Part shown: piece by piece, positions 37,816 to 49,700 of the stretch
Layout: every line of letters starts with the position of its first letter
Position numbering within the stretch: the first letter of the stretch is position 1
DNA from: Paracyclopina nana
Taxonomy: Eukaryota > Arthropoda > Copepoda > Cyclopoida > Cyclopettidae
Direction: 5' to 3'
Assembly: GCA_019096065.1 (NCBI GenBank)
Contig: JAGUCH010000001.1
Location: 6,262,001 to 6,326,000 of the forward strand
Length of the DNA stretch: 64,000 bases
The notes under the pieces: generated by a model
What the model was told of the DNA's origin: nothing
What the model saw: only the letters and a program-made list of their open reading frames with translations
Databases searched by the model: none
Made by a program: the position numbers and the translations under genes

Positions 37816-38303
37816 GCTAGATGGCGCCACTGTAAGGTAGTACAGCTGTTTACGCATGACGCTTTGACGGAAAAGTGTGAAAAAAATATTTTAAGGTTAC
37901 GCACTCAAAAGCTGCTAAAAATTGCCAGTATTTTGATAAAACAGCCCAAATCACTAATTACCTGATGAAAAAAGTTTTTATCTGGTAGCGCCATAAAAGC
38001 CAACATTATTTAACTCTGCTCTGATTGGTCTAAAAAAAGGCGGAAAATTTCAAATTACATTGCAATTGAAGAATTTTAGCATTTTCCCGCTTTTTTTCTG
38101 CTGATTGGCCTGATTTTTTTAACTAAGTAGCATGAAATGTAATAGGGATCAAATATTATTTATCGAATTTTTGAGAAATCATATGGGAAGGCCAATTTTT
38201 TGGCAAATTTCGAATTGCTATTTAGCTGCCTCTGTAGTGAACATACTACACGGCTTTTCACGCTAGGGTGCGCTGACTGTACTACGTAACAGACGCCATC
38301 GTT
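37816..38303. repeat. Possible element with weak terminal inverted repeats
   Basis: The left segment gatggcgccactgtaaggta (from about 37820) resembles the reverse complement of the right segment near 38300 (gatggcgtctgttacgtagt). Both continue with a GTAGTACAG-like motif. The match is only about 30 bp and imperfect, so this is tentative. Confidence 0.3.
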
Positions 38304-40142
38304 CCTTATAGGGGTACGCGATGATCTGAAAGAGATCAAAAAGTCAAACGCTACAAAAAAGCATCATATTCCTCGATCGTTTTATTTTGCCATAAACTTT
38401 GGCCAACGTCCGTCATTGCCTGTCATAAATACCCTTATCCTCTATTGGTTCAGCAATGTTGTTGCAATTTGAGGCAATAAAGCCAAGTCGATGGAACCCT
38501 CGCCGAAGAATACTAATGATTCTGTTCGGAGCAGAGAATTAAAAGCTTGTTGCAAAGGTTGCGTGAGTCTGGTCCGAGAGTTTGCGTTGCATTAGCCATC
38601 TCCTGAGACATAGATTTAGTTAGTATCTCGGCGCTACGTACAGGCCTAGGTGTGCGTTAACAGAGATTTTGTGTATATTTCAACAGTCATCGTTGTTTGC
38701 ATGTATATTTTCTTCACTCAGTTGACAAGGATTGTTGATTTTCTCATAATATTGTAATATTTTTGTAGCATTCGTTATTTTTAGTAAGCATCATCCTCAC
38801 AAGCTGAAATATCTGTATGCTGCATTCTTGAACAATATTGTAGTGGTATTAAAAATCTTTGATGTAGAAGTCGTACATTTAATTTGCCCGAATTTTGAGT
38901 CAAACAAAGGGTTGTTTTCGTCTAGCACCGCGCAAACAGTTGAATATTGTTAGCCAATCATTTAGAAGTTGTTGGTGCCTTTTTTCTGTTCTTCGTGCAG
39001 CTAACGTGTTACATGCATATTTCTCGTTAGAATTGTGTGAGAGTAGTAAACTTTCAGATAGGATAGGTGTCTAATTGAAAGCATCGATGCTCGGTTATTT
39101 ATCTTTGTCAATTGCCATTTCGATAACGTAGAAAGCAGGTCAAAAGTGTTACATATTTTTGGTTGTTTTTGAAAAATCATTTTTTCGTTCGGCGTGCAAA
39201 AACAAGGAGTAGTGATGTGTTGGTAAATTGAATTGGAGCTAGATGATAAAATGCCTTCTTGCTTGCTTTCTTAATATGCTATAAGTTGTAATAGTACTTT
39301 GAGGAGGATGTAGGCATGCAAATATCATCGTAGTCACAGACCGCGCGTGTGTAGTATAATTGTTTTTGGGAGGGTTTGCAGCTGACCAAAAGTCATAAGC
39401 TTTTCCACTGAGCCGTTCATTATGCTATGAGATTCCCCAGTCATCACTGAGCTCGGTTGGAAAGTCTTGCTTTTTTGGACAAAAGTTGCTTGCCTGGATT
39501 AGAGTAACATTTAGAAACCTTTGTGAGCATTAGGCAGTTTTTTAATATATCAGCACAATGGCCATGTGTGTGTGTGTGTGTGTGTGTGTTTCGAAAAAAC
39601 CTGAATGACGATACGAAACAATTAGACGCTGAAATCAATGGTTGTGGCGAAAAAAGTACTATGATGGGCATTTGTCAAACATGATGATGATATTACAAAT
39701 CACAGATTATCACATGTTCTTTAAGAGTGTTGCTTTTAATTCGAGCAGATCTTGCCAAGTTGCCGTCAGCACTCGTAATCAGCGTCCGCTAGAGCTTTGG
39801 TTTTATGTACACTGTTTTAGGTCCTTGGTTTAGATACATAATAGCAAAGATCGTTGACAAGCACCTCAGAGGAGAAAAAACAACGCAATTCTTTTAGCAT
39901 GAGTTACATAGCAGTAGATGATAGTATATCAAATTGGAAAAACAGTGAGCAGCATATTTTGCTTTTTAAAGAGAGACAGTTGCAGCAGCAGAGAGAAGTG
40001 GGGCACCCCCAGGCAATATGTTTACTTAATGCTCTAACAATATGCTTCTTGAATTCTCGTAAGTATGCATGCACAGAAAGAATTAATTTTTCTCGTCGTT
40101 GCAGCCTCGCTTGTTGGAATTGAGCCGTGCATCTATCCGTCT
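38304..40142. other. Downstream flank / likely 3' UTR side of the nicotinic receptor gene
   Basis: No coding sequence recognised. Read on the minus strand, candidate poly(A) signals are ATTAAA near 39736 and 39541 and AATAAA near 38385. None can be chosen from sequence alone. It contains a TG microsatellite. Confidence 0.35.
39565..39590. repeat. (TG)n microsatellite
   Basis: About 12-13 uninterrupted TG repeats lie downstream of the receptor stop codon, read from the minus strand. They may fall within its 3' UTR. Confidence 0.95.
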
Positions 40143-40727
40143 CTACGTGACAATGATGTGCGGGGCCGAGACGAGGACCGCGATTGTCGCGATGATGGTG
40201 AACGCGGTGAAGGTCAGCAAGCAGACGCGATCGAGGACCATGGCCGCGAACTTCCAGTCGTTCTCGATGGCCGCCGTGTCCTCGTCGTCGCGAATCTTGT
40301 CCGTGATCACGCGCAGCTCTTTCAGAATGAGGCTGAGCTCCCGGAAGGCGCCCGGGGGGAAGCTGCCGCTCTCCTCCCGGTCTCCGGAGGCGGAACTGTT
40401 CATACCCGGAAGCGAGGGCAGCCCGCCGGTGGACGAGGGCACCCTGGCGAACGAGTTGTTCACGTTGTTCGGGCCGCTCGAGTTGTTTCCCATGCCTGGG
40501 GGGTGGGTGTGCGAGGGGTGGTGCGGATGGATGTGCGGCAGGGTGGACGAGGGCCGGAAGTCGTCGTCCATGTCGAGCACGTTGGCCAGCAGGCTTTTCG
40601 AGGAGCGCTCCTTCAGATCAAGCTCCTTCATCTTGTTCTGCATCATGATGGTTTTACGGGTGATTTTCTCGCCCGGTCGGCCCATCCGGAGCGCCCAGGG
40701 GATCCATTGTAGGAAGACACAACGTAC
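40143..40727 (-). CDS. nAChRalpha6-like: nAChR exon 10: intracellular loop and M4
   Basis: 585 nt from acceptor ggcggcag to the TAG stop at 40143-40145. It encodes [20 protein letters not shown], the conserved [19 protein letters not shown], a variable His/Pro/Ser/Gly-rich loop ([12 protein letters not shown]), the pre-M4 amphipathic helix and M4 ([19 protein letters not shown]). It is one uninterrupted exon and is much richer in G and C than its surroundings, which creates long antisense open frames. Confidence 0.95.
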   Translation of the reverse strand, partial: VRCVFLQWIPWALRMGRPGEKITRKTIMMQNKMKELDLKERSSKSLLANVLDMDDDFRPSSTLPHIHPHHPSHTHPPGMGNNSSGPNNVNNSFARVPSSTGGLPSLPGMNSSASGDREESGSFPPGAFRELSLILKELRVITDKIRDDEDTAAIENDWKFAAMVLDRVCLLTFTAFTIIATIAVLVSAPHIIVT

Positions 40728-43700
40728 CTGCCGCCAAAGCACAGTTTACTTCTCGTTTCAAGAGCGAAGCCGCGAGAGCATGTGGAGCAGCCAGCCATCG
40801 AGAAAAGTGCATGATCAATTATGGAAGGCCATTTTTTGGCGGTGCAGTGCAGTGGCGGCTTCCCCGCAACAACATACAGCTCAAGGCCAGATACACTTCT
40901 TGTGTATCTCTAGGCCGCAAGTGCTGCTGCTCCACATAGTCTGGAAGCATGCAAGATTCATTACCCAATTCGGCATCTCGTGAGTGTCAGCCAATCTGTG
41001 ATGGTAGTTGAGAATCATAATGGTTGTCACGACTGATGATGCCACCATAAACATAATGCAGTTGAAATACGTTCCTAGGGAAAGGTAAGTCATTTAGTAA
41101 GCTTACATTTGGCCATCTGCCTTCTTGTGGTACAGCATGGTAAAAAATGACTCTGGCCGCTCTCGAGCCAACATTTGTAGCGTATAGGCACAATGATGCC
41201 CCTGATTGTTATCATATTGCGAGCAACCAATGTCATTTTTATGTCAGCATCCATCGCCGGAGCGGTCTCATTCTTTTACAACTACCAGAGTGCCATTGAA
41301 CCGCGCCAAGCCATTGATATGGAACGGCTCCTGATGAATGCTGATGATGCCATAAGGAAATTATGATTTATCGTAGTAGACTTGAGGAAAAAGCTATCTA
41401 TGAAGAAAAGGGCATGCATTTCGACAAAAAATTAGAAAGGCAAAAGGGGATTTTGCTTAAATGTAGCAAAAGTCACATAGAACATTAATTTAGTCAGCTT
41501 CAAAGGAATGGACTTCCTTTTGGCATTTCTTGGCTTTTCAGTTTAAAGTAGATTAGGCAGAGAAATTTAGGATTGGAATTTAAGCAGACTACAACCATTT
41601 GAACCTTGTTGCAGATTTTGATCGATTTTTTATGTCTTCACCTGTTAGGCGCACAACTTGATGGGCTGTGCTTTTGATTTAGTCTCGATAATTATCGTTC
41701 CTGTTGTAACTGTGAGTACTTTTTTGGCTTGGTTTAGGTTTGGCTTTTATATTCTCATCGCTGAGATAATTTTTAGTGAGCAGCATGGCTTCAGATTTGG
41801 GGTTACAAGGTCAAAGCTGAGTCTGATTTGACCACAAGGTTGAAAGCAGAGAAACTTGTATTGATTAGACTGAGTTTATTCTGTAAGTATATGCTTGACA
41901 GTGTTACAACCCCTTTAGGTTTTGTAGGTATATGATTTTTTTGAGTAATTTGTAGATTTTTTTTGGGGAAGCGGATGATGGATGTGTGTCGTTTGTTTAA
42001 GGTGTTTTAGCATATTTAGTGATCTGCTAAAAGGGGCTTTATGGGCTGAAACAAAATGTATAGTTGTAGTGTCTAATTATTTTAGGTAGTTTTTAGTGTT
42101 TTTTTCTGGTACGTGATTGGCACATGTCCGTTTTTACTGTTTTTAGTGCTTGTCTCGTGTTTTAAGTTTTTTAAAATTGATATCAGTATATTTAAATTGA
42201 AAAAGAAAGATAGAGATAGAAAGAGCATGTTGTTAGTTTATGCAGAGTAAAGTATTTTTCATTATTATACATATATCTTTCGGTCTCTGAATGCTGAACA
42301 AATGGCACAAAAATAGTCACGGCATGCAACTTTATTGGCTGGCTGGCTTAAAAAATATCCAACTTTAAAAGTTAGCCTATCTGAAGAGAAAGAGCTTTTG
42401 AGAATGTTGTGTTAGATCAGCATGCGAGTCTATTACGAAAAAAACCAAAATAATGCAACTGCATGGTAGTAGTAGCTTTCCTTTTTGCGATGCAGCAGTA
42501 CACTGGCATCACATATGACCATGATATCAAATGAATAACGTTTATATACTTTGCAGTTCATCACACAGAGGGAGGAAGGATATATAGACATTCTTCAAAA
42601 CGACTAAAAACAAAAAGTTTTGAAGAAAACGCCATCTATAATCGCGTCGTCAGATCATTCCGCTAAATGGCATGCAAGAGAAAGCATTACTTCTAGGATT
42701 ATACGTAAATAGATTTGCTTTGAATTGACAATATTACAGGGATTGATTGATAGTATGTCAGCATGTATTTTTCTGAGGGCCTTGCTTTTTACTTTTTTCA
42801 CTGAAACACACTTGAGCATTTTCAACATCAGGTATCTCACATTTTTGCAGCGGCGATGTATCAAAAAAAAGAAATTTAAAAAACAAGGAGAACACTGAGA
42901 GATGTTGGAAATATATCTGGGTTACTGTTCTACCATCCAGGGTAGTATTTTTGTATATAGAGAGTAGTGTGGTAGTAAGCTCTTTTTTTTATGTTAACAC
43001 AATCCCTTTAGGTGGTGAAGTTTAAACAGCAGGTTTAATTGTTCTTGCTTTGCATTACATTACAGTAAATAAACAAAAAGCAGCAGAATGAGGCATAACC
43101 AAATATATATGCTGACCTATCAAGGGGGTTGCATCACTGACTGGAAGCATTTCTCCTACTATTGTTGCAAAGATTGTTATGGATAGCATGATTGCAACAC
43201 CTGGAAGGAAAATAAGTGTTCGCATTTTTTGATATGCTCTGATAACAAATCTTAGAACGATCTATCTTCGTGTTCTTTTCTCTTCCCCTGATCTATGTAA
43301 TGTGAAGTCGTCAACAAGGTTCAACTGCTTTCAATTGGTAGTAATTTATAAGAGTAGTAATTTTGTAATAGTACTCTATTACCATGCACAAAGTGGAAAA
43401 ATAAAAGTAAAATTTGGGCTGTGCTGAAAGTAGTAGTAGTTTTATGTTGTCACATGTTTCTAGCATCATGCTAAGTATTACAGTAATATAGTAGTAATGA
43501 TGATAGCAGTAAGATAGTAATAGTATTGTAGATCTATCTTCAATAGTGAATAAATATAATTCAGATGTGAGGACCCAAGCACCACCAGCTAGAGACTGGC
43601 TCCAACTGTTGGTGATGGAAGCCCACGCATGAATAAGATATATCTAATGTCACACCAGTTGTTTACAAGAGAAAGTAGTAGTATGTGGAGGAGGAAGTCC

Positions 43701-46700
43701 TAGTATTTTAAGCTGACAAGAAGGACTAGATACTTTGGAGGTAGACATAATACACCTCTAACCTATGAGCGGAGTTGCATCCGAAACTGGGAGCATTTCA
43801 CCCACAATTGTAGCAAAGATTGTGATAGATAACATAATCGTTACACCTGAAAAACAAGCCCTTCAATCAATATCAAAACAGAAAACCACACACTGGCATT
43901 AACAATTAGTGTAAATGTAGGAGCAGCAACTGACTTAACTGTATATTGTACATGCAGCTCACACCAAGAAAGTTGGCAAAATGCAACGTGGTGGTTTAGC
44001 TACACAGTTTTAGATTTCAGCGGTTGTTTTAAATCAATGATTGTTAGCATCATAGTAGTAGTCGTAATAGGTCTTAGCAGTACTTGCAAGGTGAGCCATT
44101 TTGTACCAGTTCTCCTTAGTTTTGAAGGTTCTTTGGTTAAGCTGTTAAGTTTTCTTAGCAATTTAGTGTCAGAGACTACTGACTGGTTAAAATCGAAAAA
44201 GAGGAAAGCACAGTATATATGGTATGAAAAAAATGGCAACAACACCATTCCCAGCTGAGATCCAAGCGAAATGAGTGCTAACCTAGGATTGGTACAGCAT
44301 CGCTGACCTTAGGCAACATCTCCGTTACCATAATGCTAAAAACTGTTAGTGATAATAACACTGTTACTCCTGAAATGAAAAGCAAGTATTGTTGTATTCA
44401 GTGGTGTTAATTAGAAAGCAGGTGGTGTAGTAGTACGTCTTGGGACTGAAGCAGAGGGCGGTTAACATGGTCATATAATATAGTAAATAGTAGAAAGAAT
44501 TGTTTTTAGCATCATAAACCTAGCAACCAACCAAATTATCCTAGGAAGGAGCTTTTGCCGAAAATTAAAAAGCAATATTCAAGCCGCTGAGACATCAATT
44601 CAAGCAAGTTGTGTGACGCAGGGGATCTGTTTTGTACAGCCTGTCCAGGTGCCTTTTCCATCGGCTAAGATGGAAAGTTGGCTGGACACACTGCTAAATC
44701 TTACAGTATTGTACTACAACGTACGTCCTTCTACTTTTTGCAGATATTTCTCATGTTGTCTGGTGTCTTGTGAAAGGTAGCGTAGTTTATAGAGAGTATT
44801 GTGAAATGATGATAATGATGAAAGATTTCTATATAAGAGGGGGATTTCTTACACCCATTTATTTGATTTGCTTTTATGCTCGATCGCAGTTCATTAGATG
44901 TCGATCACATTGATAATGATGGAAGTAAAAGGTTGCTTAACATACATGATAGTTGATTTCTGGACTTCCTAAGTTATTTTTACCTAGTAAAGGAACTGCA
45001 TCACTTGTGGCTGGCATAGTATCAGCCAGAACTTGTGAAAATACAGTTAGTGACAGCAGAATTGTTACACCTGAAATTGTAGCAGTAATCACATGAAAGC
45101 TATATGTGACCCAGTTGATTCTACAAGACAATTTGTAGTTTCTGTGTGACAATCGTATGTTGTTTTTACTCAAATGGTTGCAGTTACTGCGCATAGTAGC
45201 ACTTCTCCTCAAGTGAAATTTACCTAGCAGAGGGTTGTCAGAAGATACTGGCATTAATGTTGAAACCATGTTTAAAAATACAGTCAAGCTTAGAAGAATT
45301 GTCACACCTGCAAAATGTTTGCAACTTCTAGGGTTAGTTCACACTGATAATTGAGAAATTGTTGAAGTATCTGTGTCTCCTTTTTTAGTTGTATCAGTAA
45401 GTAGTAGTAGTAATCTGTGACAAGAATAAGAAACTACAGCCATGGAAAACAAACGTTCAACACATAAGTATAACTAAAGAGCAAAGGCACATTCCAAAGT
45501 GGTGGTTGCACCATTCAGCAGAAATATTATTGTATTTTGTATGAAGAGGTTTGAGAGATATATGTAATGTTTTTTTCTACTACATGTTGATTTGGGTATA
45601 TATAGAAGTAGTAAGTAGCAGTCAAGAGGAGCAAGTAAGTAGATCAGTTGATGTGTCTTCTCACATAATAATCATAGTTGAAGCCTAATTGTATTCACAG
45701 CAACCCATTGCCAACTAAATTATCTGCAATCGCTCAAATGGTTGTTAAATCTGCCTTCAATACAATCTAAGTTTCTCAATAGTAGCAGCAGCGTTTGTTT
45801 TTACCTAACAAAGGAATTTGGAGTGATGTCACAGGCATAGCGTCACTGATACTTTGCTGAAAAACTGTCAATGAAAGGAGGACAGTTACACCTGAAAGAT
45901 CAAAATTCAAACGTAGGACTCAAATAAGTATGACAGGCTTGTAGAATATAACTGTATGGTAATTATTATATCTGTTGCGCGTCATCACTTTCAAAAAGCT
46001 TGTTAGACAAATCATGCTAATGTATTATGATAGCTATAAATGATGATAGCAGTATGGTAGTAGTACATAGTAGATGATGGACAGGCAAAAATAACCATTT
46101 TTCTACCAACATACAAACAGTTGTAGTAATATAATGGTTTCAGAGCTGAGTATACAGATATTTTTTGTAGGTAGTAAAGTAGGTGTAGTGTTTTTCTGTT
46201 GTAAAAAGTCTAAAGATTCCTTTTTTAAAATTGCTAAGTGTCACGAAAGATGCTAGCTCCACACTTCTGACTAAATGCAGTTATGTGTGGTCTCCGGCCT
46301 TAGGTAAAAAGAAGTAAAAATACTTAGGTTGGCCTTCAAAAGTTTTGTCAGAACAAAGAGCTCAAAGTGAGTGAGAAGTCTTTGGGGAAAAGCCAACAGA
46401 GAAAGATCAGTATTCAAATAATTATTGTTTGTATTGACAATCTAGGGTGTAGATTTCTTCACTTGTTCTGTTATGTTAAATGATGGCACATTAGAGGGGG
46501 AGATAATGGTTGTAGAAAAATAAGAAGAGGCATGCAACATGCTTGTCATGTCTTCTCCTCGGTTTAGCAACATTGTTCAACAACCCTCTCCTGTACAAAA
46601 GCCAGGAGACTCTGAGGACTTTCAAAGTTACCAGTGATTCCTTGGCATGTGTTATTATTAATTTGATAGATTCCTCATTCACCAAAGGAACAACCACTCT

Positions 46701-49700
46701 TAAGTTCATCATCACATTGAAAGCAATAAAAGTGAGCGTTAGAACGTAGTAGTGGAAATTCGATCTTGACAAATCGACATGCAAAAATGCTGGATATAAG
46801 GCTGATGTTTCTTATTCACTTGTCAACCAGATTAAGTCTAATAGTGTATTATGAAAGAGTTACAGATATGAAGTTGTAGCATGCATTAGTAATAGTAGTA
46901 TAACGAATGAAACTTATATAACACCATGCCAATGAAAAAGAGGATTTTTGAACCATTGCATTTATCTGATAATTTGAATAGAATAATATAATGATATGGA
47001 ACCATGCATGCATGATGATATTAGGTTATTTTAAATTTCTAGTCACTATTTTTTCGAATAGCTCCTTCATTCAATGCTTTTAACAATCATTTGATTAATA
47101 TTGGCGGTAACCTACTCGAAAAGTTCTCTACTAGTTTTCCCGCTAAGATTTTTTCAACCCTGAATTTAATGAATAATTTCTCGGTTCTTCGTCAGTTTTC
47201 AAATGTTAGCAACTGTTTTCGTAAAAGGGATTTTGCATGTAAATAAAAAATGGAAGTAGTGCTTACCAAGTGAAAGTTTTTCTCCAGAGTCTGGAGGAAG
47301 TGTAAAACCAAGAACAGCCATCGATGCAATGAGAACACACGGAACGATGAGGTTGAAGAAGTAATACAGTGTTCTCCTTCGAATTTTGATGACAAAAGTG
47401 ACATCAAGGTAAGGTTCTGGACAGCAATCATAGTAAACCTCATTTCTCTTTCCAGGAACACCTAAACGTAAATAATTGAATTAGTCAAAATTGAGGTCCT
47501 CGCTAAGACAGAGGTTATCAACAATTATTAGCAATAGAACAAAGGAGAGGAAAATGGAAACTAAAAAGTGTAAGTTCAGTAGGATGAAATTACAACAATG
47601 TTTTTATTTTATGATTGGGTACTATTAATAGATCAAAAACTTCACGTTAAGTAGCAGCTTGGATTGTAACATTAGCGGTTTAAAAGCACTACTAAGCACT
47701 TAAAGGGTTTTGTATTGCATGCAGGCCCTAACAAAGAAGTTTTGCTCGATTACCTCAATTTCATTGGGTACACAAATCTTAAAAGTTGTAAGTAGGAGCT
47801 GCGAATAATGGTTTGAATTGGTACCATGCCAATAGAGCTTTTTTTGCATTTTTATTTATGATGCAGTTTGGTCCACATTTATTCGTTTGAAGTCCCACTC
47901 TTTGCCCTTTTAAGGGGACATAAAATGTTTGACTTATTTAGAGAAAGGGCCTTAAGAATGAATATTTCTTAATTATTAGGCCGTTCTCATATTGCCGGAA
48001 AAAGCTAAGCTAAGGTAAAATTAGCTAAGCTAAGGTAAAAATTATGCAACGAAAACCGGTTATTTCGCTCAACATTCACAAAAAGCAGCTATTTTGCTTG
48101 AAATGTTGAGCGTTTGCTTAGCTATTTTTACCTTAGCTTAGCTATTTTCACCTTAGCTTAGCTTTTTCCGGCAATATGAGAACGGCCTATTGATTTGCTG
48201 CTGTACTCAGAGCTTTCTCTTTGTAAATTAAGTTAAGTTTCTTTTAGGCCCTGACAATGTTATCACCAATATAACGCGCGATATTATACTGACATTTGCA
48301 AATATCAGGCAATCATTTTTTTGAATTTTGTCTTTGGAATCGGTCTTGAAGTACCAAAAGACATCATACAGCAAAATCGAAATTCTCAGTTTCTCAGTAT
48401 TTCTCTACGATATTTTGCCAAAATATCAGCAGTAATATGCAGGTGCACAGGCCCTTAATTGTTTTCATCCACTTATACAGACTTTACAAATCTCACTAGA
48501 ATGAATCACGAATGAAAAGTTGAATAGTGATGATCTTTCATTTTGCATACATATTTTGGCATTTTGCTTATCACCAGAATGTGAATGTGTTTTTGTCACT
48601 AATTTGTTGGTCAAAAGAGCTAGTAGGCATTGGAACGGTCTTTGAATAAAGGGTTTCTCTAATAAAGGGCGTTTTGTAAGTTACTTATATTAGTGAGTGT
48701 CGTTCATAGTAGTTTTGAAAATTATGGGTTGTACCGTTTAGTTTGAAGGGCATGTTGAAGTGTTTAAGAATATGTTAACAGACATTTTATTGCAAATCAA
48801 CTATCTAGGGCTAATGTAGCAGATTATTGCATTTTTACCACAATTGGGAGACAGAAAAAGAAGAATAGTTCTAGGCCATGAAGGAGTAGCAAAGTTAGTC
48901 ACAACTAATATGTGGATTTGGACTTAACCAGAGTTAGTCAATGACCAAAACTGGCTAGAATGCAAGCCACTAATAGTGAAGAGACGTGATAGTATATGAC
49001 AGAGTGGGTTACAAGAACATACGTTTATCAATGGGAGTTAGAAGCTTTATCGGGAATAGCGCTTAGTTAGCTAAATATTTGTAATCATTGGTAAGTGGTT
49101 TAACACTGATGATCAGCTATTGATTTAGACATGAAAGATAGCAGCAATAGTGCTGTACGTATATTCCAAATCAGCACATTATTACCTAGTAGATGCCACT
49201 CTCCATTGAGGACAAAAGTACTCATGTCTCCCTCGCCCTTGTCGTTATTCATGTTTAAATCCAACTGGAAGGCCAACTTCTGTTATCATATTGTTTTCTA
49301 TTTGCAACCAGCCAGACTCTCTTACAGAACAATAAAAATTGCAATTATATGCTTGGGCGGCTGGCCAATCCTCTCATAGGAGTTGGTCAGCAGCAAATAT
49401 TCATAGTTCATCATCCCCTTCTGGTTGTGATTGTAGAGGTAAGTTAAGCAGGAAAAAGAGTACATTCAAAGCAAAAATGAGAAAGAAACCTTGTGACATT
49501 TCACTATCATCTCTTTGGCCAACTGTAGCATTAGCCAATTCTTTTTGAGATGGTGCATGTTGGTAACAGGTACAAACTCAAACAACATTTACTATATAGC
49601 TATATATACTTATGTATTTGTGCTATGTGCTATTCTGATGAATGAATAGTCAGATGCACAAGGTTAATTAGCTTCTCTGAAGTACTCATCCTTCAAACAA

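Noticed and set aside
40065-40983. Long plus-strand open frames opposite receptor exon 10
   Set aside because: They are antisense shadows of the GC-rich exon 10, which has unambiguous nicotinic receptor homology on the minus strand.
43117-45891. Tandem duplication of whole receptor genes
   Set aside because: Only the M2 exon is repeated. Exons 7, 9 and 10 are single copy, so these are alternative cassettes within one gene.
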